From contig CAWJPF010000026.1 of NCBI GenBank assembly GCA_963844625.1, positions 248,001-312,000 on the forward strand: 64,000 nt of DNA. The letters are read 5' to 3'. The DNA comes from Palsa-504 sp963844625. GTDB taxonomy: Bacteria > Actinomycetota > Actinomycetes > Streptosporangiales > Streptosporangiaceae. A program made the translations under genes and the position numbers. Below, piece after piece: positions 1-8,941 of the stretch; position 1 is the stretch's first letter, and each line of letters opens with the position of its first letter. The notes beneath the pieces were generated by a model that was given only the letters and a program-made list of their open reading frames with translations, did no database searches and was not told the origin of the DNA.

Positions 1-345
1 GTCTGGAGCGACGAGGATTTCGTCCGCTTCACCCGGTCCACGGTCGCCGACCTGCGCGCCGCCTACGCCCGCTATCCAGGTGATCCCGGCATCGACGGCC
101 TGGTCACCGAGATGCTCGCGCTCTCGCCGCGGTTCGCGCAGATGTGGGCGGCGCACGAGGTCGAGGTGCGCGGGCCGATGCTCAAGCACGTGCACCACCC
201 GCTGGCCGGTCCGCTTGAGTTCGAGTGCCAGGTGCTGCACATCGCCGACACCGGCCAGCGCATCATCGCCTACTGCACCGCCCCCGGCTCCGCCACCGAA
301 GCCGCCTTCGGTGAGCTGGCCGCCCGCGCCCCGCTCCCGGCCTAG
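1..345 (+). CDS. XRE-family regulator, MmyB-like ligand-binding C-terminus (partial)
   Basis: The frame is open from base 1 to the TAG at 343-345, so this is the last 114 residues of a gene that begins outside the window. The readable part has the pattern of the MmyB-like domain that follows an N-terminal helix-turn-helix in many actinobacterial XRE regulators: R-Y-P-x-D-P near the start, a V-x-V-R-G-P-M-L-K-H-V-H-H-P-L-A-G block in the middle, and a final Y-x-x-A-P-G-S-A-T-E segment. By family knowledge such proteins are cytoplasmic transcription repressors that bind a lipid-like ligand. The HTH itself is not visible, so DNA targets cannot be inferred. Confidence 0.8.
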   Translation, partial: VWSDEDFVRFTRSTVADLRAAYARYPGDPGIDGLVTEMLALSPRFAQMWAAHEVEVRGPMLKHVHHPLAGPLEFECQVLHIADTGQRIIAYCTAPGSATEAAFGELAARAPLPA

Positions 346-623
346 CCAGCCGCGCCGAGGGCCTGCTGCCAGACCACCTGACCCGCGGCGCCGTAACCCA
401 GCAGGACCTGCCGGCGCGTTTCGAAGGTAGCGGCCTTGATGGGCACGGCGAAGTGCCACAGTCGCAGTCCGCTGCCCGCCCAGGCCGCGGTGGTCTGGGC
501 TGCGTACTGCCTGCCGTCCGGCAGTCGCAGCGCGACCCGCGTCATGTTCGCGTGAGCGTAACCGAAGTACTCCACTACCTTGGCGCCGCTCGGCCAGCTG
601 CCGCATAAGACACCCGTTGCCAT
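342..623 (-). CDS. hypothetical protein, 93 aa, possibly a C-terminal remnant
   Basis: This short reverse-strand frame is convergent with the partial regulator and overlaps its stop codon by 4 nt. The protein has a plausible composition and carries V-x-L-R-L-P-D-G-R-x-Y and L-x-x-G-Y-G-A-A-G-Q-V-V stretches. Such stretches are common in the C-terminal beta-rich extracellular part of actinobacterial membrane proteins of unknown function. It has no membrane segment of its own, so it may be the surviving tail of a longer protein. No function can be assigned. Confidence 0.4.
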   Translation of the reverse strand: MATGVLCGSWPSGAKVVEYFGYAHANMTRVALRLPDGRQYAAQTTAAWAGSGLRLWHFAVPIKAATFETRRQVLLGYGAAGQVVWQQALGAAG

Positions 624-647
624 GAAAGGTTGACCGGAAGGAGCACC

Positions 648-666
648 ATGGCCCGTTCGGCCTAAA
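648..666 (-). repeat. dispersed GCCGAACGGGCC motif, copy 1
   Basis: On the reverse strand this reads TTTAGGCCGAACGGGCCAT. It is one of at least seven copies of a T-tract followed by GCCGAACGGGCC in non-coding DNA of this window; the others are near 7308, 22394, 31556-31592 (two, inverted), 63656 and 63684. A shorter version lies inside dnaG. It sits between the 93-aa reverse frame and hflX. Confidence 0.55.
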
Positions 667-784
667 TAACGGCAGAACCGCAGCGGCGGGGCACATTTCG
701 CGCGGCCGGAGTGTTAATAAAATGCGGTTCCGCGCAGGGCGTGGCACCATCGGGGGACGAGTTAACCACGGATGTCGGAGGACA

Positions 785-2221
785 ATGAGCACAGTCTTTA
801 GCGAGCAGCCCGAACTGCCCGGCCAGACCGGGGACACGCTGACCGGGGACATGGACCTGGCGGACAGGCGCGCGTTGCGGCGGGTGGCGGGTCTCTCCAC
901 CGAGTTGCAGGACGTCAGCGAGGTCGAGTACCGCGCGCTGCGGCTGGAGCGGGTCGTGCTGATCGGGGTGTGGACCGAGGGCAGCCTGGCCAGCGCCGAG
1001 AACTCGCTGCGCGAGCTGAGCCGGCTCGCCGAGACGGCGGGTTCTGAGGTGCTCGAGGGCCTGATCCAGCGGCGCGCTCACGTGGACGCCGCCACCTACG
1101 TGGGCTCAGGCAAGGCGCGCGAGCTCGCCGAGATCGTGGCCTCGACGGGCGCCGACACGGTGATCTGCGACGGGGAGCTGACCCCGAGCCAGCTGCGGCG
1201 CCTGGAAGGCGTCGTGCAGGTCAAGGTCATCGACCGGACCGCGCTGATCCTGGACATCTTTGCCCAGCACGCGCGCAGCCGCGAGGGCAAGGCCCAGGTG
1301 GAGCTGGCCCAGCTGCAGTACCTGCTGCCCAGGCTCCGCGGCTGGGGCGAGTCGCTGTCCCGGCAGGCGGGCGGCCGGGTAGCCGGAGGCGGCGGGATCG
1401 GCACCCGCGGCCCGGGCGAGACCAAGCTGGAGACCGACCGGCGGCGGCTGCGGACGCGCATCTCCCGGCTGAAGCGGGACATCTCGGGCTTCTCGACAGG
1501 CCGGAAGGTGCAGCGTAAACAGCGGCACCTTCACCAGGTGCCGTCCGTGGTGATCGCCGGGTACACCAACGCGGGCAAGTCCAGCCTGCTGAACGCGCTC
1601 ACCGGAGCGGGGGTGCTGGTGGAGGACGCGCTGTTCGCCACCCTCGACCCGGCGGTCCGTCGCGCCCAGACGCCGGCCGGACGCGATTTCACCCTGACCG
1701 ATACGGTCGGGTTCGTCCGCCATCTGCCGCACCAGCTGATCGACGCGTTCCGCTCCACGCTGGAGGAATCGGCCGAAGCCGACCTGATCCTGCACGTGGT
1801 AGACGGAGCCGACCCAGAGCCTGAGGCGCAGATCGCCGCGGTCCGCGGCGTGCTCGCCGAGATTGGCGCGGCGCAGGTGCCCGAGCTCGTCGTGGTCAAC
1901 AAGATCGACTCGGCCGATCCGGTGGTGCTGCAGGCGCTGCGGGCCCGCGAGCCGGCCAGCATCAGCATCTCGGCGAAAACCGGCGCCGGCCTTTCCGTCC
2001 TGCGGGAGGCCATCGAGGCCGCGCTGCCCCGGCTGGACGTGCAGGTACGGCTGATCGTCCCGTATAGCCGCGGGGACCTGGTCGCGCGCGCCCACGCCGA
2101 GGGCGAGGTGCAGCAGGCCGAACACATGGCCGACGGCACGCTGCTGCAGGCGCGGGTCCTGCCGGGCCTGGCCGTCCAGCTGGAGGCGGCGGGCCTCGCC
2201 GCTCCCGCGCCCGTGCCGTAA
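785..2221 (+). CDS. hflX: GTPase HflX
   Basis: Ribosome-associated GTPase that splits or rescues stalled 70S ribosomes under stress. The 478-aa protein has the N-terminal HflX glycine-rich domain, with the signature G-G-x-G-I-G-T-R-G-P-G-E-T-K-L-E near residue 210. The GTPase domain has G1 GYTNAGKSS (about 259-267), G3 DTVGF (about 305) and G4 NKID (about 371). The ATG at 785 is preferred over an upstream in-frame ATG at 722 because a GGAGG lies just before it (777-781) and the upstream 21 residues look non-coding. It is monocistronic as far as can be seen. Confidence 0.95.
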   Translation: MSTVFSEQPELPGQTGDTLTGDMDLADRRALRRVAGLSTELQDVSEVEYRALRLERVVLIGVWTEGSLASAENSLRELSRLAETAGSEVLEGLIQRRAHVDAATYVGSGKARELAEIVASTGADTVICDGELTPSQLRRLEGVVQVKVIDRTALILDIFAQHARSREGKAQVELAQLQYLLPRLRGWGESLSRQAGGRVAGGGGIGTRGPGETKLETDRRRLRTRISRLKRDISGFSTGRKVQRKQRHLHQVPSVVIAGYTNAGKSSLLNALTGAGVLVEDALFATLDPAVRRAQTPAGRDFTLTDTVGFVRHLPHQLIDAFRSTLEESAEADLILHVVDGADPEPEAQIAAVRGVLAEIGAAQVPELVVVNKIDSADPVVLQALRAREPASISISAKTGAGLSVLREAIEAALPRLDVQVRLIVPYSRGDLVARAHAEGEVQQAEHMADGTLLQARVLPGLAVQLEAAGLAAPAPVP

Positions 2222-2518
2222 GTGTCCTCTCGGCTAGTGATATCGGACACATTTGGCGGGTTATTTCGCCCTGGCTAACAACGCTTTAACCACGCAACCG
2301 GATAGGGTTCCGCATTTTGGCGAAAAGCTTGTCTATGACGGTAGTCGTGCAATAACGTATCGGGATCGATACTTTGGCTGCGGCACCGGCCTTCCGCTGA
2401 CTTCCGGCGTGGTGCGCGGCGAAGCTCGTTCCAGTACGGGCCACATCACGGCGCGTGCGTGTCATGGCAGGTGAACGCTCATGGCGCATGGGATCACCAG
2501 TCCCGGGGGGGACCGCCG
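2222..2518. other. intergenic region before hutI
   Basis: About 300 nt of comparatively AT-rich DNA with no convincing gene. The short open frame at 2253-2474 has no family-like motifs and ends in low-quality sequence. The region probably holds the hutI promoter, but no element stands out clearly. A run of eight Gs with flanking Cs lies just before the hutI start. Confidence 0.4.
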
Positions 2519-3727
2519 GTGACTGTTCGTTTGCTGACCAATATCGGCCGTCTGTGGACGGGCTCGGAGATCCTGAGTAACGCCGCCATCGTGACCGCCG
2601 ACGAGCGGATCGCCTGGGTCGGGCCCGCAGCCGAGCTGCCGCAGCGCATCCCCGGGATCATCGACGACATCGTGGACGTGGACCACGTGGAGAACCTGGG
2701 CGGCGGCCTGGTCACCCCGGGGCTCATCGACGCCCACACGCATCCGGTCTACGCGGGTAACCGCTGGGCGGAAATCGCCATGCGCTCCAACGGCTCGTCG
2801 GTCGCGGAGATTACCGCTGCGGGCGGCGGGGTCTCCTCGACCGTCACCGTCACCCGGGGCACCGATCCCTGGACCTTGTGCAACGGCGTGCGCGAGCGGA
2901 TGGGCCGGTGGCTGCGGTCCGGGACGACGACGATCGAAGCCAAGACCGGCTATCACCTGACCAGGGACGGCGAGCTGGCCGACGTCCGGATGCTGCGCGG
3001 GCTCGAGGGCGAGCCGGGCATGCCGCGGGTCCACGTCACGTTCCTGGCCGCGCACGCGGTTCCGCCCGAGTTTTTCGGCCGCCGCACGGACTACATCGAC
3101 GCGGTGAGCTCCTGGTGCGCGGACGCGTCCGCCGTCGGGGCCGACAGCGTGGACGTGTACTGCGAGGAAGGCCGGTTCACCGAGGAGGAGGCGCGCTGGA
3201 TTCTCAGCGCGGGCCGCCGGTCGGGCCTGCTGCCCCGGCTGCACGCCTGTGGTGATTCGCGCACCGGCGCGGCCCGGCTGGCGGCCGAGCTCGGCTGCGC
3301 GTCCGCCGACCTGCTGCACGAGGCTACCGAGGAGGACGTCGCCGCGCTGGCGCGGGGCGGTGTGGCCGCGGTCCTGTGCCCGGGCACGGCCCTGCAGGCC
3401 GGCGCCAGCCCGCCGGTGCGCGCGCTGCTCGACAAGGGCGTGCAGTGCGCGCTCGGCTCGGACCACACCCCGGGCGGCACGGGCATCACGTCGATGGCGC
3501 TGGTGATCTCGCTCGCCGTGTCCTACCTCGGCATGAGCGTCGAGGAGGCGCTCCGGGCGGCCACTATCGGCGGCGCGCACGCCCTGCGCGCCCCCGACCG
3601 CGGCGCGATGGTGCGCGGCAGGCTCGCCGATATGGTCCTGTGGGACGCCGATCACGAGGGCGCCTTCGTCTGGTCCTACGGCCTGCAGCCGCGCCGCGTC
3701 TGGCTCGGCGGCGAGCCGGTCACCTAG
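2519..3727 (+). CDS. hutI: imidazolonepropionase
   Basis: Amidohydrolase of the histidine-utilisation pathway, hydrolysing 4-imidazolone-5-propanoate to N-formimino-L-glutamate. About 402 aa. Visible metal-site motifs are D-A-H-T-H-P (near residue 73), H-V-T-F-L-A-A-H-A-V-P, the L-H-A-C-G-D segment and the distal aspartate in L-G-S-D-H-T-P-G-G. The GTG at 2519 is chosen because family alignments begin close to the V-T-V-R-L-L-T-N residues; an ATG at 2459 would add a 20-residue tail unlike the family. No other hut genes are in the window, so the rest of the pathway must lie elsewhere. A related aminohydrolase activity cannot be fully excluded. Confidence 0.85.
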   Translation: MTVRLLTNIGRLWTGSEILSNAAIVTADERIAWVGPAAELPQRIPGIIDDIVDVDHVENLGGGLVTPGLIDAHTHPVYAGNRWAEIAMRSNGSSVAEITAAGGGVSSTVTVTRGTDPWTLCNGVRERMGRWLRSGTTTIEAKTGYHLTRDGELADVRMLRGLEGEPGMPRVHVTFLAAHAVPPEFFGRRTDYIDAVSSWCADASAVGADSVDVYCEEGRFTEEEARWILSAGRRSGLLPRLHACGDSRTGAARLAAELGCASADLLHEATEEDVAALARGGVAAVLCPGTALQAGASPPVRALLDKGVQCALGSDHTPGGTGITSMALVISLAVSYLGMSVEEALRAATIGGAHALRAPDRGAMVRGRLADMVLWDADHEGAFVWSYGLQPRRVWLGGEPVT

Positions 3728-3771
3728 GCCTTAATTCGGCGGGCACGCCGAAGGCGTGGCATGCTGCGGTG

Positions 3772-4746
3772 GTGACCTCTAAGATCGCCCCTGTCACGCT
3801 CGTGGTCGGCGAGGAAGAATACCTCGTCGACCGGGCCGTCCATGAGCTGATCACCTCCGCCCGCGACGCGGATCTCGGCGGGGACGTGCATGACCTCGAA
3901 GGCGCCGAACTCGGCCCTGGTGAGCTGGAGTCGCTCGCCTCGCCGTCGCTGTTCGGCGGCGGCTGCGTGCTCGTGGTCAGGTCCGCGCAGAACGTGAGCA
4001 AGGACGTGGCCGCCGAGCTGACCGGGTATGCGGCCCGGCCCGCGCCCGACGTGGTGCTCGTCCTGACCCACGCCGGGGGGGCCAAGGGCAAGGACCTGCT
4101 GGCCGGCGTCAAGGCCGCCGGAGCGCAGGTGATCGAGTGCCAGAAGGTCACCAGGTTCGCCGACCGGCTGAACTTCGTCCGCGCCGAATTCCGGCGCGCT
4201 GGTAAGCGAGCCGACGACGGCGCCGCCCGAGCGCTGCTGGACGCGGTCGGCTCGGACCTGCGCGAGCTGGCCGCCGCCTGCGATCAGCTCGCCGCGGACA
4301 CCGAGGGCCAGGTCGACGAGACTGTCGTGGCCCGGTACTACCGCGGCCGGGCCGAAGCCACCGGGTTCACTGTCGCCGACCGGGCCGTCGAGGGCCATCT
4401 CGCGCCGTCGCTCGAGCAGCTGCGGTGGGCGCTGGCCACCGGGGTCTCGCCGGTACTGATCTGCAGCGCGCTCGCGCAGGGCGTGCGCCTGCTCGGCCGG
4501 GTGGGATCCGCGCCGCGTGGCGCAAGCAGCATGTCCCTGGCCGCCGAGGTCGGCGCCCCGCCGTGGAAGATCGACCGGGTGCGTCAGCAGCTGCGCGGCT
4601 GGCAGCCCCAGGGCATCGCCCGCGCGCTGCAAGCGGTCGCCGAAGCCGACGCCCAGGTCAAGGGTGAAGCTACCAGCGCCGCCTACGCCCTGGAACGCGC
4701 CATCCGCCGCATCGTGGCCAGCCGGAACACCGGATCAGGCGCCTGA
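3772..4746 (+). CDS. holA: DNA polymerase III subunit delta
   Basis: Clamp-loader delta subunit, which opens the beta sliding clamp during replication. 324 aa from the GTG at 3772 (a second GTG lies immediately upstream at 3769), normal length for actinobacterial HolA. The N-terminus T-L-V-V-G-E-E-E-Y-L-V is the degenerate nucleotide-fold start typical of delta. The middle carries the helical lid segment G-S-D-L-R-E-L-A-A-A-C-D-Q-L, and the C-terminal collar includes P-W-K-I-D-R-V-R-Q-Q. It follows hutI by 44 nt and is convergent with rpsT, an arrangement common in actinobacteria. Confidence 0.92.
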   Translation: MTSKIAPVTLVVGEEEYLVDRAVHELITSARDADLGGDVHDLEGAELGPGELESLASPSLFGGGCVLVVRSAQNVSKDVAAELTGYAARPAPDVVLVLTHAGGAKGKDLLAGVKAAGAQVIECQKVTRFADRLNFVRAEFRRAGKRADDGAARALLDAVGSDLRELAAACDQLAADTEGQVDETVVARYYRGRAEATGFTVADRAVEGHLAPSLEQLRWALATGVSPVLICSALAQGVRLLGRVGSAPRGASSMSLAAEVGAPPWKIDRVRQQLRGWQPQGIARALQAVAEADAQVKGEATSAAYALERAIRRIVASRNTGSGA

Positions 4747-4793
4747 CCCGCCAGCAGCCCTAGTTGTCGTCGGCTGGTCCCGCCAAGGTGGAA

Positions 4794-4841
4794 TGAAACT
4801 GGGCTTTCAGCACCCTGGGGCGTGCTGAAAACGGGGTTTCA
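4794..4841. terminator. bidirectional hairpin between holA and rpsT
   Basis: An inverted repeat separates the convergent holA and rpsT genes. The inner arms TTTCAGCAC (4805-4813) and GTGCTGAAA (4822-4830) pair perfectly around an 8-nt loop. The outer arms TGAAAC (4794-4799) and GTTTCA (4836-4841) extend the stem across an internal mismatch. The A/T-rich outer arms give U-runs in both directions, so it can terminate either transcript. Confidence 0.75.
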
Positions 4842-4872
4842 TGACGGAGCGAGCCGCCCCGCGGCCGCCGCG

Positions 4873-5142
4873 CTAGGCCTGCTGAAGCTCGGCGTACTGC
4901 TTGGCGATCGCCGACTTGCGGTTCGCGGCCTGGTTTTTGTGGATGACGCCCTTGCTGGCCGCCTTGTCCAGCTGCCGGCAGGCGGCACGCAGCAGCGTGC
5001 CGGCCTCCTCGACGTCCCCTCCGTCCGCGGCCTCGCGGAATTTACGTACGGAGGTCCGCAGTGACGACTTAGCGGCCTTGTTCCGCTGGTGCGCCTTTTC
5101 GTTCTGCTTATTGCGCTTGATCTGAGACTTTATGTTCGCCAC
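4873..5142 (-). CDS. rpsT: 30S ribosomal protein S20
   Basis: Small-subunit primary 16S rRNA-binding protein. 89 aa from the GTG at 5142 (V-A-N-I-K-S-Q-I-K-R-N), the canonical S20 start, preceded on its strand by an AAGGA-like ribosome site. The basic helical pattern, including N-K-A-A-K-S-S-L-R-T and A-S-K-G-V-I-H-K-N-Q-A-A-N-R-K-S, is diagnostic. It is divergent from lepA, as in many actinobacteria. Confidence 0.97.
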   Translation of the reverse strand: MANIKSQIKRNKQNEKAHQRNKAAKSSLRTSVRKFREAADGGDVEEAGTLLRAACRQLDKAASKGVIHKNQAANRKSAIAKQYAELQQA

Positions 5143-5359
5143 GCGTGGGAGTCCTTCAGAGTTGTCTGTGGGTGTCGCGACGTCGAAGCCTATCCGAGTC
5201 CGCCCCCTGGACCCAAACCAAGCCGGCCGCCCGCGCAAAGACGCAGCCCAGCACCGGCCCCACGCCGGCCCAGCGTCCGGCACAGCACAAGACACTGCGC
5301 CGGACATGGGATCATGGAGCACTAGCCCTCTAGGCCAGTTAGGCGAGTTACCCGAACGG

Positions 5360-7297
5360 ATGCGCGTGTCACCCTCTAGCCCTGTCAGCCGCCCGGACCA
5401 GCAAACCCGGCCCGCCCCGAAGGCACAGCAGCCGGACCCGAAGGCCCGGCCGCTGCCCGGCCAGACCGACCAGGCCGTGATCAGGAACTTCTGCATCATT
5501 GCCCACATCGATCACGGCAAGTCGACGCTGGCGGACCGGATGCTGCAGCTCACGGGCGTCGTAGAGGGCCGCCAGATGCGGGCCCAGTACCTGGACCGGA
5601 TGGACATCGAGCGCGAGCGCGGCATCACGATCAAGAGCCAGGCCGTCCGCCTTCCCTGGACCGGCGACGACAAAAAACAGTATGTACTGAACCTCATCGA
5701 CACCCCCGGCCACGTCGACTTCAGCTACGAGGTCTCCCGCAGCCTGGCCGCCTGCGAGGGCGCCGTACTGCTGGTCGACGCGGCCCAGGGCATCGAGGCG
5801 CAGACGCTGGCCAACCTGTACATGGCGCTAGACGCCGACCTCAAGATCATCCCGGTGCTGAACAAGATCGACTTGCCGGCCGCCCAGCCCGACCGCTATG
5901 CCGCCGAACTCGCCGGGATCATCGGCTGCGACCCCAGCGAGGTCCTCCGGGTAAGCGCTAAGACGGGGGAAGGCGTCGAGGAGCTCCTGCACGAGATCGT
6001 CCGCCTCGTTCCCGCCCCCCAGGGAAACCCGGACGCCCCGGCCCGGGCCCTGATCTTCGACTCGATCTACGACACCTACCGCGGCGTGGTGACCTACATC
6101 CGGGTGGTCGACGGCCGCCTGACCCGGCGCGAGCGAAGCGTGATGATGTCGACCCGCTCGGCACACGAGACGCTCGAGGTAGGAGTGATCTCGCCCGAGC
6201 CGACGCCGAGCGAGGGCCTGGCCGCCGGCGAGGTCGGGTACCTGATCACCGGCGTGAAGGACGTGCGCCAGGCGCGGGTGGGCGACACCGTGACTAGCGT
6301 GGCCCGCCCGGCCACCGAGTCGCTGCCCGGCTACTCCACGCCCAAGCCGATGGTCTTCTCCGGCCTGTACCCGGTGGACGGCGATGACTACCCGGACCTG
6401 CGCGACGCGCTGGACAAGCTGCGGCTGAACGACGCCGCGCTGCTGTTCGAGCCGGAGACGAGCGACGCGCTCGGGTTCGGCTTCCGCTGCGGGTTCCTCG
6501 GCCTGCTGCACATGGAGATCGTGCGGGAGCGACTGGAGCGCGAGTTCGACCTGTCGCTGATCTCCACCGCGCCGAACGCCGTCTACCGCGTCGTCATGGA
6601 CACCGGCAAGGAAATCAGGGTGACCAACCCGAGCGATTTCCCCGGCGGGATGGAACCGCAGGCCGGCAAGGTCGAGAAGGTCTTCGAGCCGGTGGTGCGC
6701 GCGACCGTCATCTCGCCGTCGGACTACATTGGCACGATCATGGAGCTGTGCCAGTCCAGGCGCGGCGCGCTGCTCGGGATGGACTACCTGTCCGCGGACC
6801 GGGTGGAGATCCGGTACACGCTGCCGCTCGCCGAGATCATCTTCGACTTCTTCGATCAGCTCAAGTCGCGGACCCGCGGCTACGCGTCGCTCGACTACGA
6901 ACCGGACGGCGAGCAGCAGGCGAACCTGGTGAAGGTCGACATCTTGCTGCAGGGCCAGCCGGTCGACGCCTTCAGCCAGATCGTGCACGCGGACAACGCG
7001 CGCGAGTACGGCCTGGCCATGACCGCGAAGCTGAAGGAACTGATCCCGCGCCAGCAGTTCGAGGTGCCGATTCAGGCGGCCGTGGGCGCCCGGATCATCG
7101 CGCGCGAGAACATCCGCGCGCTGCGCAAGGACGTGCTGGCCAAGTGCTACGGCGGCGACATCACGCGCAAGCGCAAGCTGCTGGAGAGGCAGAAGGAAGG
7201 CAAGAAGCGGATGAAGACCATCGGCCGTGTGGATGTGCCCCAGGAGGCGTTCGTGGCGGCCCTGTCCACTCAGCTGTCGGACCGGAAACCGCGTTAA
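5360..7297 (+). CDS. lepA: elongation factor 4 (LepA)
   Basis: Translational GTPase that acts on the ribosome during initiation/elongation stress. About 645 aa. The G1 motif A-H-I-D-H-G-K-S-T is near residue 48, G2 is in R-E-R-G-I-T-I-K, G3 is D-T-P-G-H-V-D-F and G4 is N-K-I-D. The LepA-specific C-terminal domain ends in the K-R-K-L-L-E-R-Q-K-E-G-K-K-R-M-K segment. The ATG at 5360 gives an N-terminal tail of about 40 residues, common in actinobacterial LepA; a GTG at 5366 is an alternative. There is no good ribosome-binding site, so a leaderless or short-leader transcript is possible. Frames upstream of 5360 are the rpsT promoter side and look non-coding. Confidence 0.95.
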   Translation: MRVSPSSPVSRPDQQTRPAPKAQQPDPKARPLPGQTDQAVIRNFCIIAHIDHGKSTLADRMLQLTGVVEGRQMRAQYLDRMDIERERGITIKSQAVRLPWTGDDKKQYVLNLIDTPGHVDFSYEVSRSLAACEGAVLLVDAAQGIEAQTLANLYMALDADLKIIPVLNKIDLPAAQPDRYAAELAGIIGCDPSEVLRVSAKTGEGVEELLHEIVRLVPAPQGNPDAPARALIFDSIYDTYRGVVTYIRVVDGRLTRRERSVMMSTRSAHETLEVGVISPEPTPSEGLAAGEVGYLITGVKDVRQARVGDTVTSVARPATESLPGYSTPKPMVFSGLYPVDGDDYPDLRDALDKLRLNDAALLFEPETSDALGFGFRCGFLGLLHMEIVRERLEREFDLSLISTAPNAVYRVVMDTGKEIRVTNPSDFPGGMEPQAGKVEKVFEPVVRATVISPSDYIGTIMELCQSRRGALLGMDYLSADRVEIRYTLPLAEIIFDFFDQLKSRTRGYASLDYEPDGEQQANLVKVDILLQGQPVDAFSQIVHADNAREYGLAMTAKLKELIPRQQFEVPIQAAVGARIIARENIRALRKDVLAKCYGGDITRKRKLLERQKEGKKRMKTIGRVDVPQEAFVAALSTQLSDRKPR

Positions 7298-7307
7298 AGA
7301 TCAAGAT

Positions 7308-7328
7308 CCTTTTGGGCCGAACGGGCCG
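7308..7328 (+). repeat. dispersed GCCGAACGGGCC motif, copy 2
   Basis: CCTTTTGGGCCGAACGGGC lies ten bases after the lepA stop, between convergent genes. Eighteen bases of it (7309-7326) recur identically at 22395-22412. GGCC on both sides of GAACG gives only a weak 4-bp stem, so it is not a classical terminator in the lepA direction. Confidence 0.6.
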
Positions 7329-7365
7329 CGCTGCCTGCGCCCGCCGCTCACCCCTTGACCGCCGC

Positions 7366-7908
7366 TTACGCCCCGAGGGGGCGCACGACATCCGGGATCA
7401 GGGTCACGTGGAACGGCGTGATCAGGCCTGGCTGGCCCGGCGTCACCATACCGGGCTGAGTGTGGGCCGTGATGATGGCGGTGACCAGCGCGGCGAGCGT
7501 GAAAATCACCATCGCGAGGATGAGCAGCGCGGCGCCCGATCGCCAGCTGTTGTCTGCTTCGGCGCGTCGCGGCAGGGCGGCGTCCGCCTGCGGGCCGTAG
7601 CCCGGCGCGACCAGGCCATGCGGATAGGGCAGGACCCCCGTCGGCAGGTCGGCGGTGAGCGCCCAGAGGTCGCCGTACGTTCGTGCCGCATAGGCCCGTG
7701 CGATCCGCTCGTTAAGCTCGTCCTGGGTGAGCCGGCCCTCCACGAAACCCGCCCGGAGTGCTCCCACGGTCCGCTCGCGATCCGCGGTGGCCGCCAGCCA
7801 CGAGGGGCTTACCATCGGTCCCAGGCCGGCTGCCCCGATGCTGACGGGTCCCGTGCTTTCGGGCCGGGCAGGCTGAAACGGATCTACCTGACCTGGACCG
7901 TATGCCAC
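7366..7908 (-). CDS. DUF1707 membrane protein
   Basis: 180 aa from a GTG at 7908 with a GGGAGG ribosome site upstream. Residues of about 40-100 form a DUF1707 domain, seen as A-D-R-E-R-T-V-G-A-L-R-A-G-F-V-E-G-R-L-T followed by L-N-E-R-I-A-R-A-Y-A-A-R-T-Y-G-D-L. DUF1707 is a short actinobacterial cytoplasmic domain of unknown function, usually attached to a membrane anchor. One membrane helix follows (about 126-148), then a Pro/Gly-rich tail. The gene lies head-to-tail with a second DUF1707 gene. No enzymatic role is evident. Confidence 0.8.
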   Translation of the reverse strand: MAYGPGQVDPFQPARPESTGPVSIGAAGLGPMVSPSWLAATADRERTVGALRAGFVEGRLTQDELNERIARAYAARTYGDLWALTADLPTGVLPYPHGLVAPGYGPQADAALPRRAEADNSWRSGAALLILAMVIFTLAALVTAIITAHTQPGMVTPGQPGLITPFHVTLIPDVVRPLGA

Positions 7909-7991
7909 GTGAGCCTCCCACGGACGCCTCTACTGAGTGTAGACGTGCGACGCCCCTCAGGAGTGCCAATGACGCGTTCGGTGCCGGGCGA

Positions 7992-8786
7992 TCAGCCGCC
8001 CGGGCCGGGTACGCCGCCCGACATGGAGATCGCGGCGCCCAGGATCGACAGGACGATGATGACGCCCCAGAAGATGAGCGCCATGTAGCCGAGTACGAGC
8101 CCGGCGGTCGCCAGCCCGTCGCCGCGCTGACCGGTCTGCCGCATCTCGCGCTTGGCGACGTGCCCGCAGATGACCGCGGGGAGGGCGGTCAGGCCCATGG
8201 AGAAGAACTCGGCCACGCCGAGGATCATCGACGCCCGGGCGAGTGAGTTGGTCGACGCGGGCGGCTGGTAGACGGGCATCGGCCAGGGCACGGGCCAGGC
8301 GCCGGCGGGCAGGTCGGCGGTCAGTGCCATCAGCTCGCCGTAAGTGCGGGCGGCGTACGCCCGCCCCATCCGGTCGTTGTACTCGTCCTGGGTGAGACGG
8401 CCCTCGGTGAAGCCGGCCTTCAGCACGTCGACCGCGCGTTCCCGGTCGGCCGACGCCGCGCGCATCGACGGATTCATCCCGCCGTGATAGCCAGCCTGCG
8501 GAACCTGGTAGCCGGCCGGCGGCACCGGATACCCGGCCGGGGGAACCTGGTAGCCCGATGGCACGGGATAGCCGGCCGACGGCACCTGGTGACCGGCGGG
8601 CGGCACCTGGTAGCCGGCGGGCGGGATCTGCTGGGTGGCAGGCGGTACCGGGCCGGCCGGAGACGGCGGGACCGGCGGTGCGGCCGGCCTCACCTGGTCG
8701 GCGGCCGCGCCGTTCGGAGCCTGGTCGGCGGCAGGCCAGCCGTACCAGGGGTACTGGGCCGGCCACTGCGATTGGTTATCTGCCAC
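7992..8786 (-). CDS. DUF1707 / DUF4190 membrane protein with Val-Pro-Pro-Ala-Gly repeats
   Basis: 264 aa from the GTG at 8786, which has a GGGAGG ribosome site. The N-terminal ~110 residues are a Pro/Gly/Tyr-rich tail with repeated V-P-P-A-G-Y-like units (roughly residues 55-105). A DUF1707 domain follows (A-D-R-E-R-A-V-D-V-L-K-A-G-F-T-E-G-R-L-T), and then two membrane helices with the DUF4190 pattern A-S-M-I-L-G-V and G-L-V-L-G-Y-M-A. It is a paralogue of the downstream DUF1707 gene, and the two probably share a transcript. The repeat tail is typical of cytoplasmic N-termini of actinobacterial membrane proteins; the function is unknown. Confidence 0.82.
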   Translation of the reverse strand: MADNQSQWPAQYPWYGWPAADQAPNGAAADQVRPAAPPVPPSPAGPVPPATQQIPPAGYQVPPAGHQVPSAGYPVPSGYQVPPAGYPVPPAGYQVPQAGYHGGMNPSMRAASADRERAVDVLKAGFTEGRLTQDEYNDRMGRAYAARTYGELMALTADLPAGAWPVPWPMPVYQPPASTNSLARASMILGVAEFFSMGLTALPAVICGHVAKREMRQTGQRGDGLATAGLVLGYMALIFWGVIIVLSILGAAISMSGGVPGPGG

Positions 8787-8941
8787 CGGTGCCTCCCGTT
8801 CAACGCGACCCTGTGCCTCGTGTCTCCCGTAACGCGGCTCTTTCAGTCTAAGCGCGCGGATCGCTATTCCGGCAGCCCGGCATCGTCCGCCACTAATTCG
8901 CCGGGACAATCTCGGTGGTTTCCGGGGGTACCGTGGCTGCC

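Noticed and set aside
2253..2474. 73-aa open frame between hflX and hutI
   Set aside because: No ribosome site, no recognisable motif, and composition fits AT-richer intergenic DNA.
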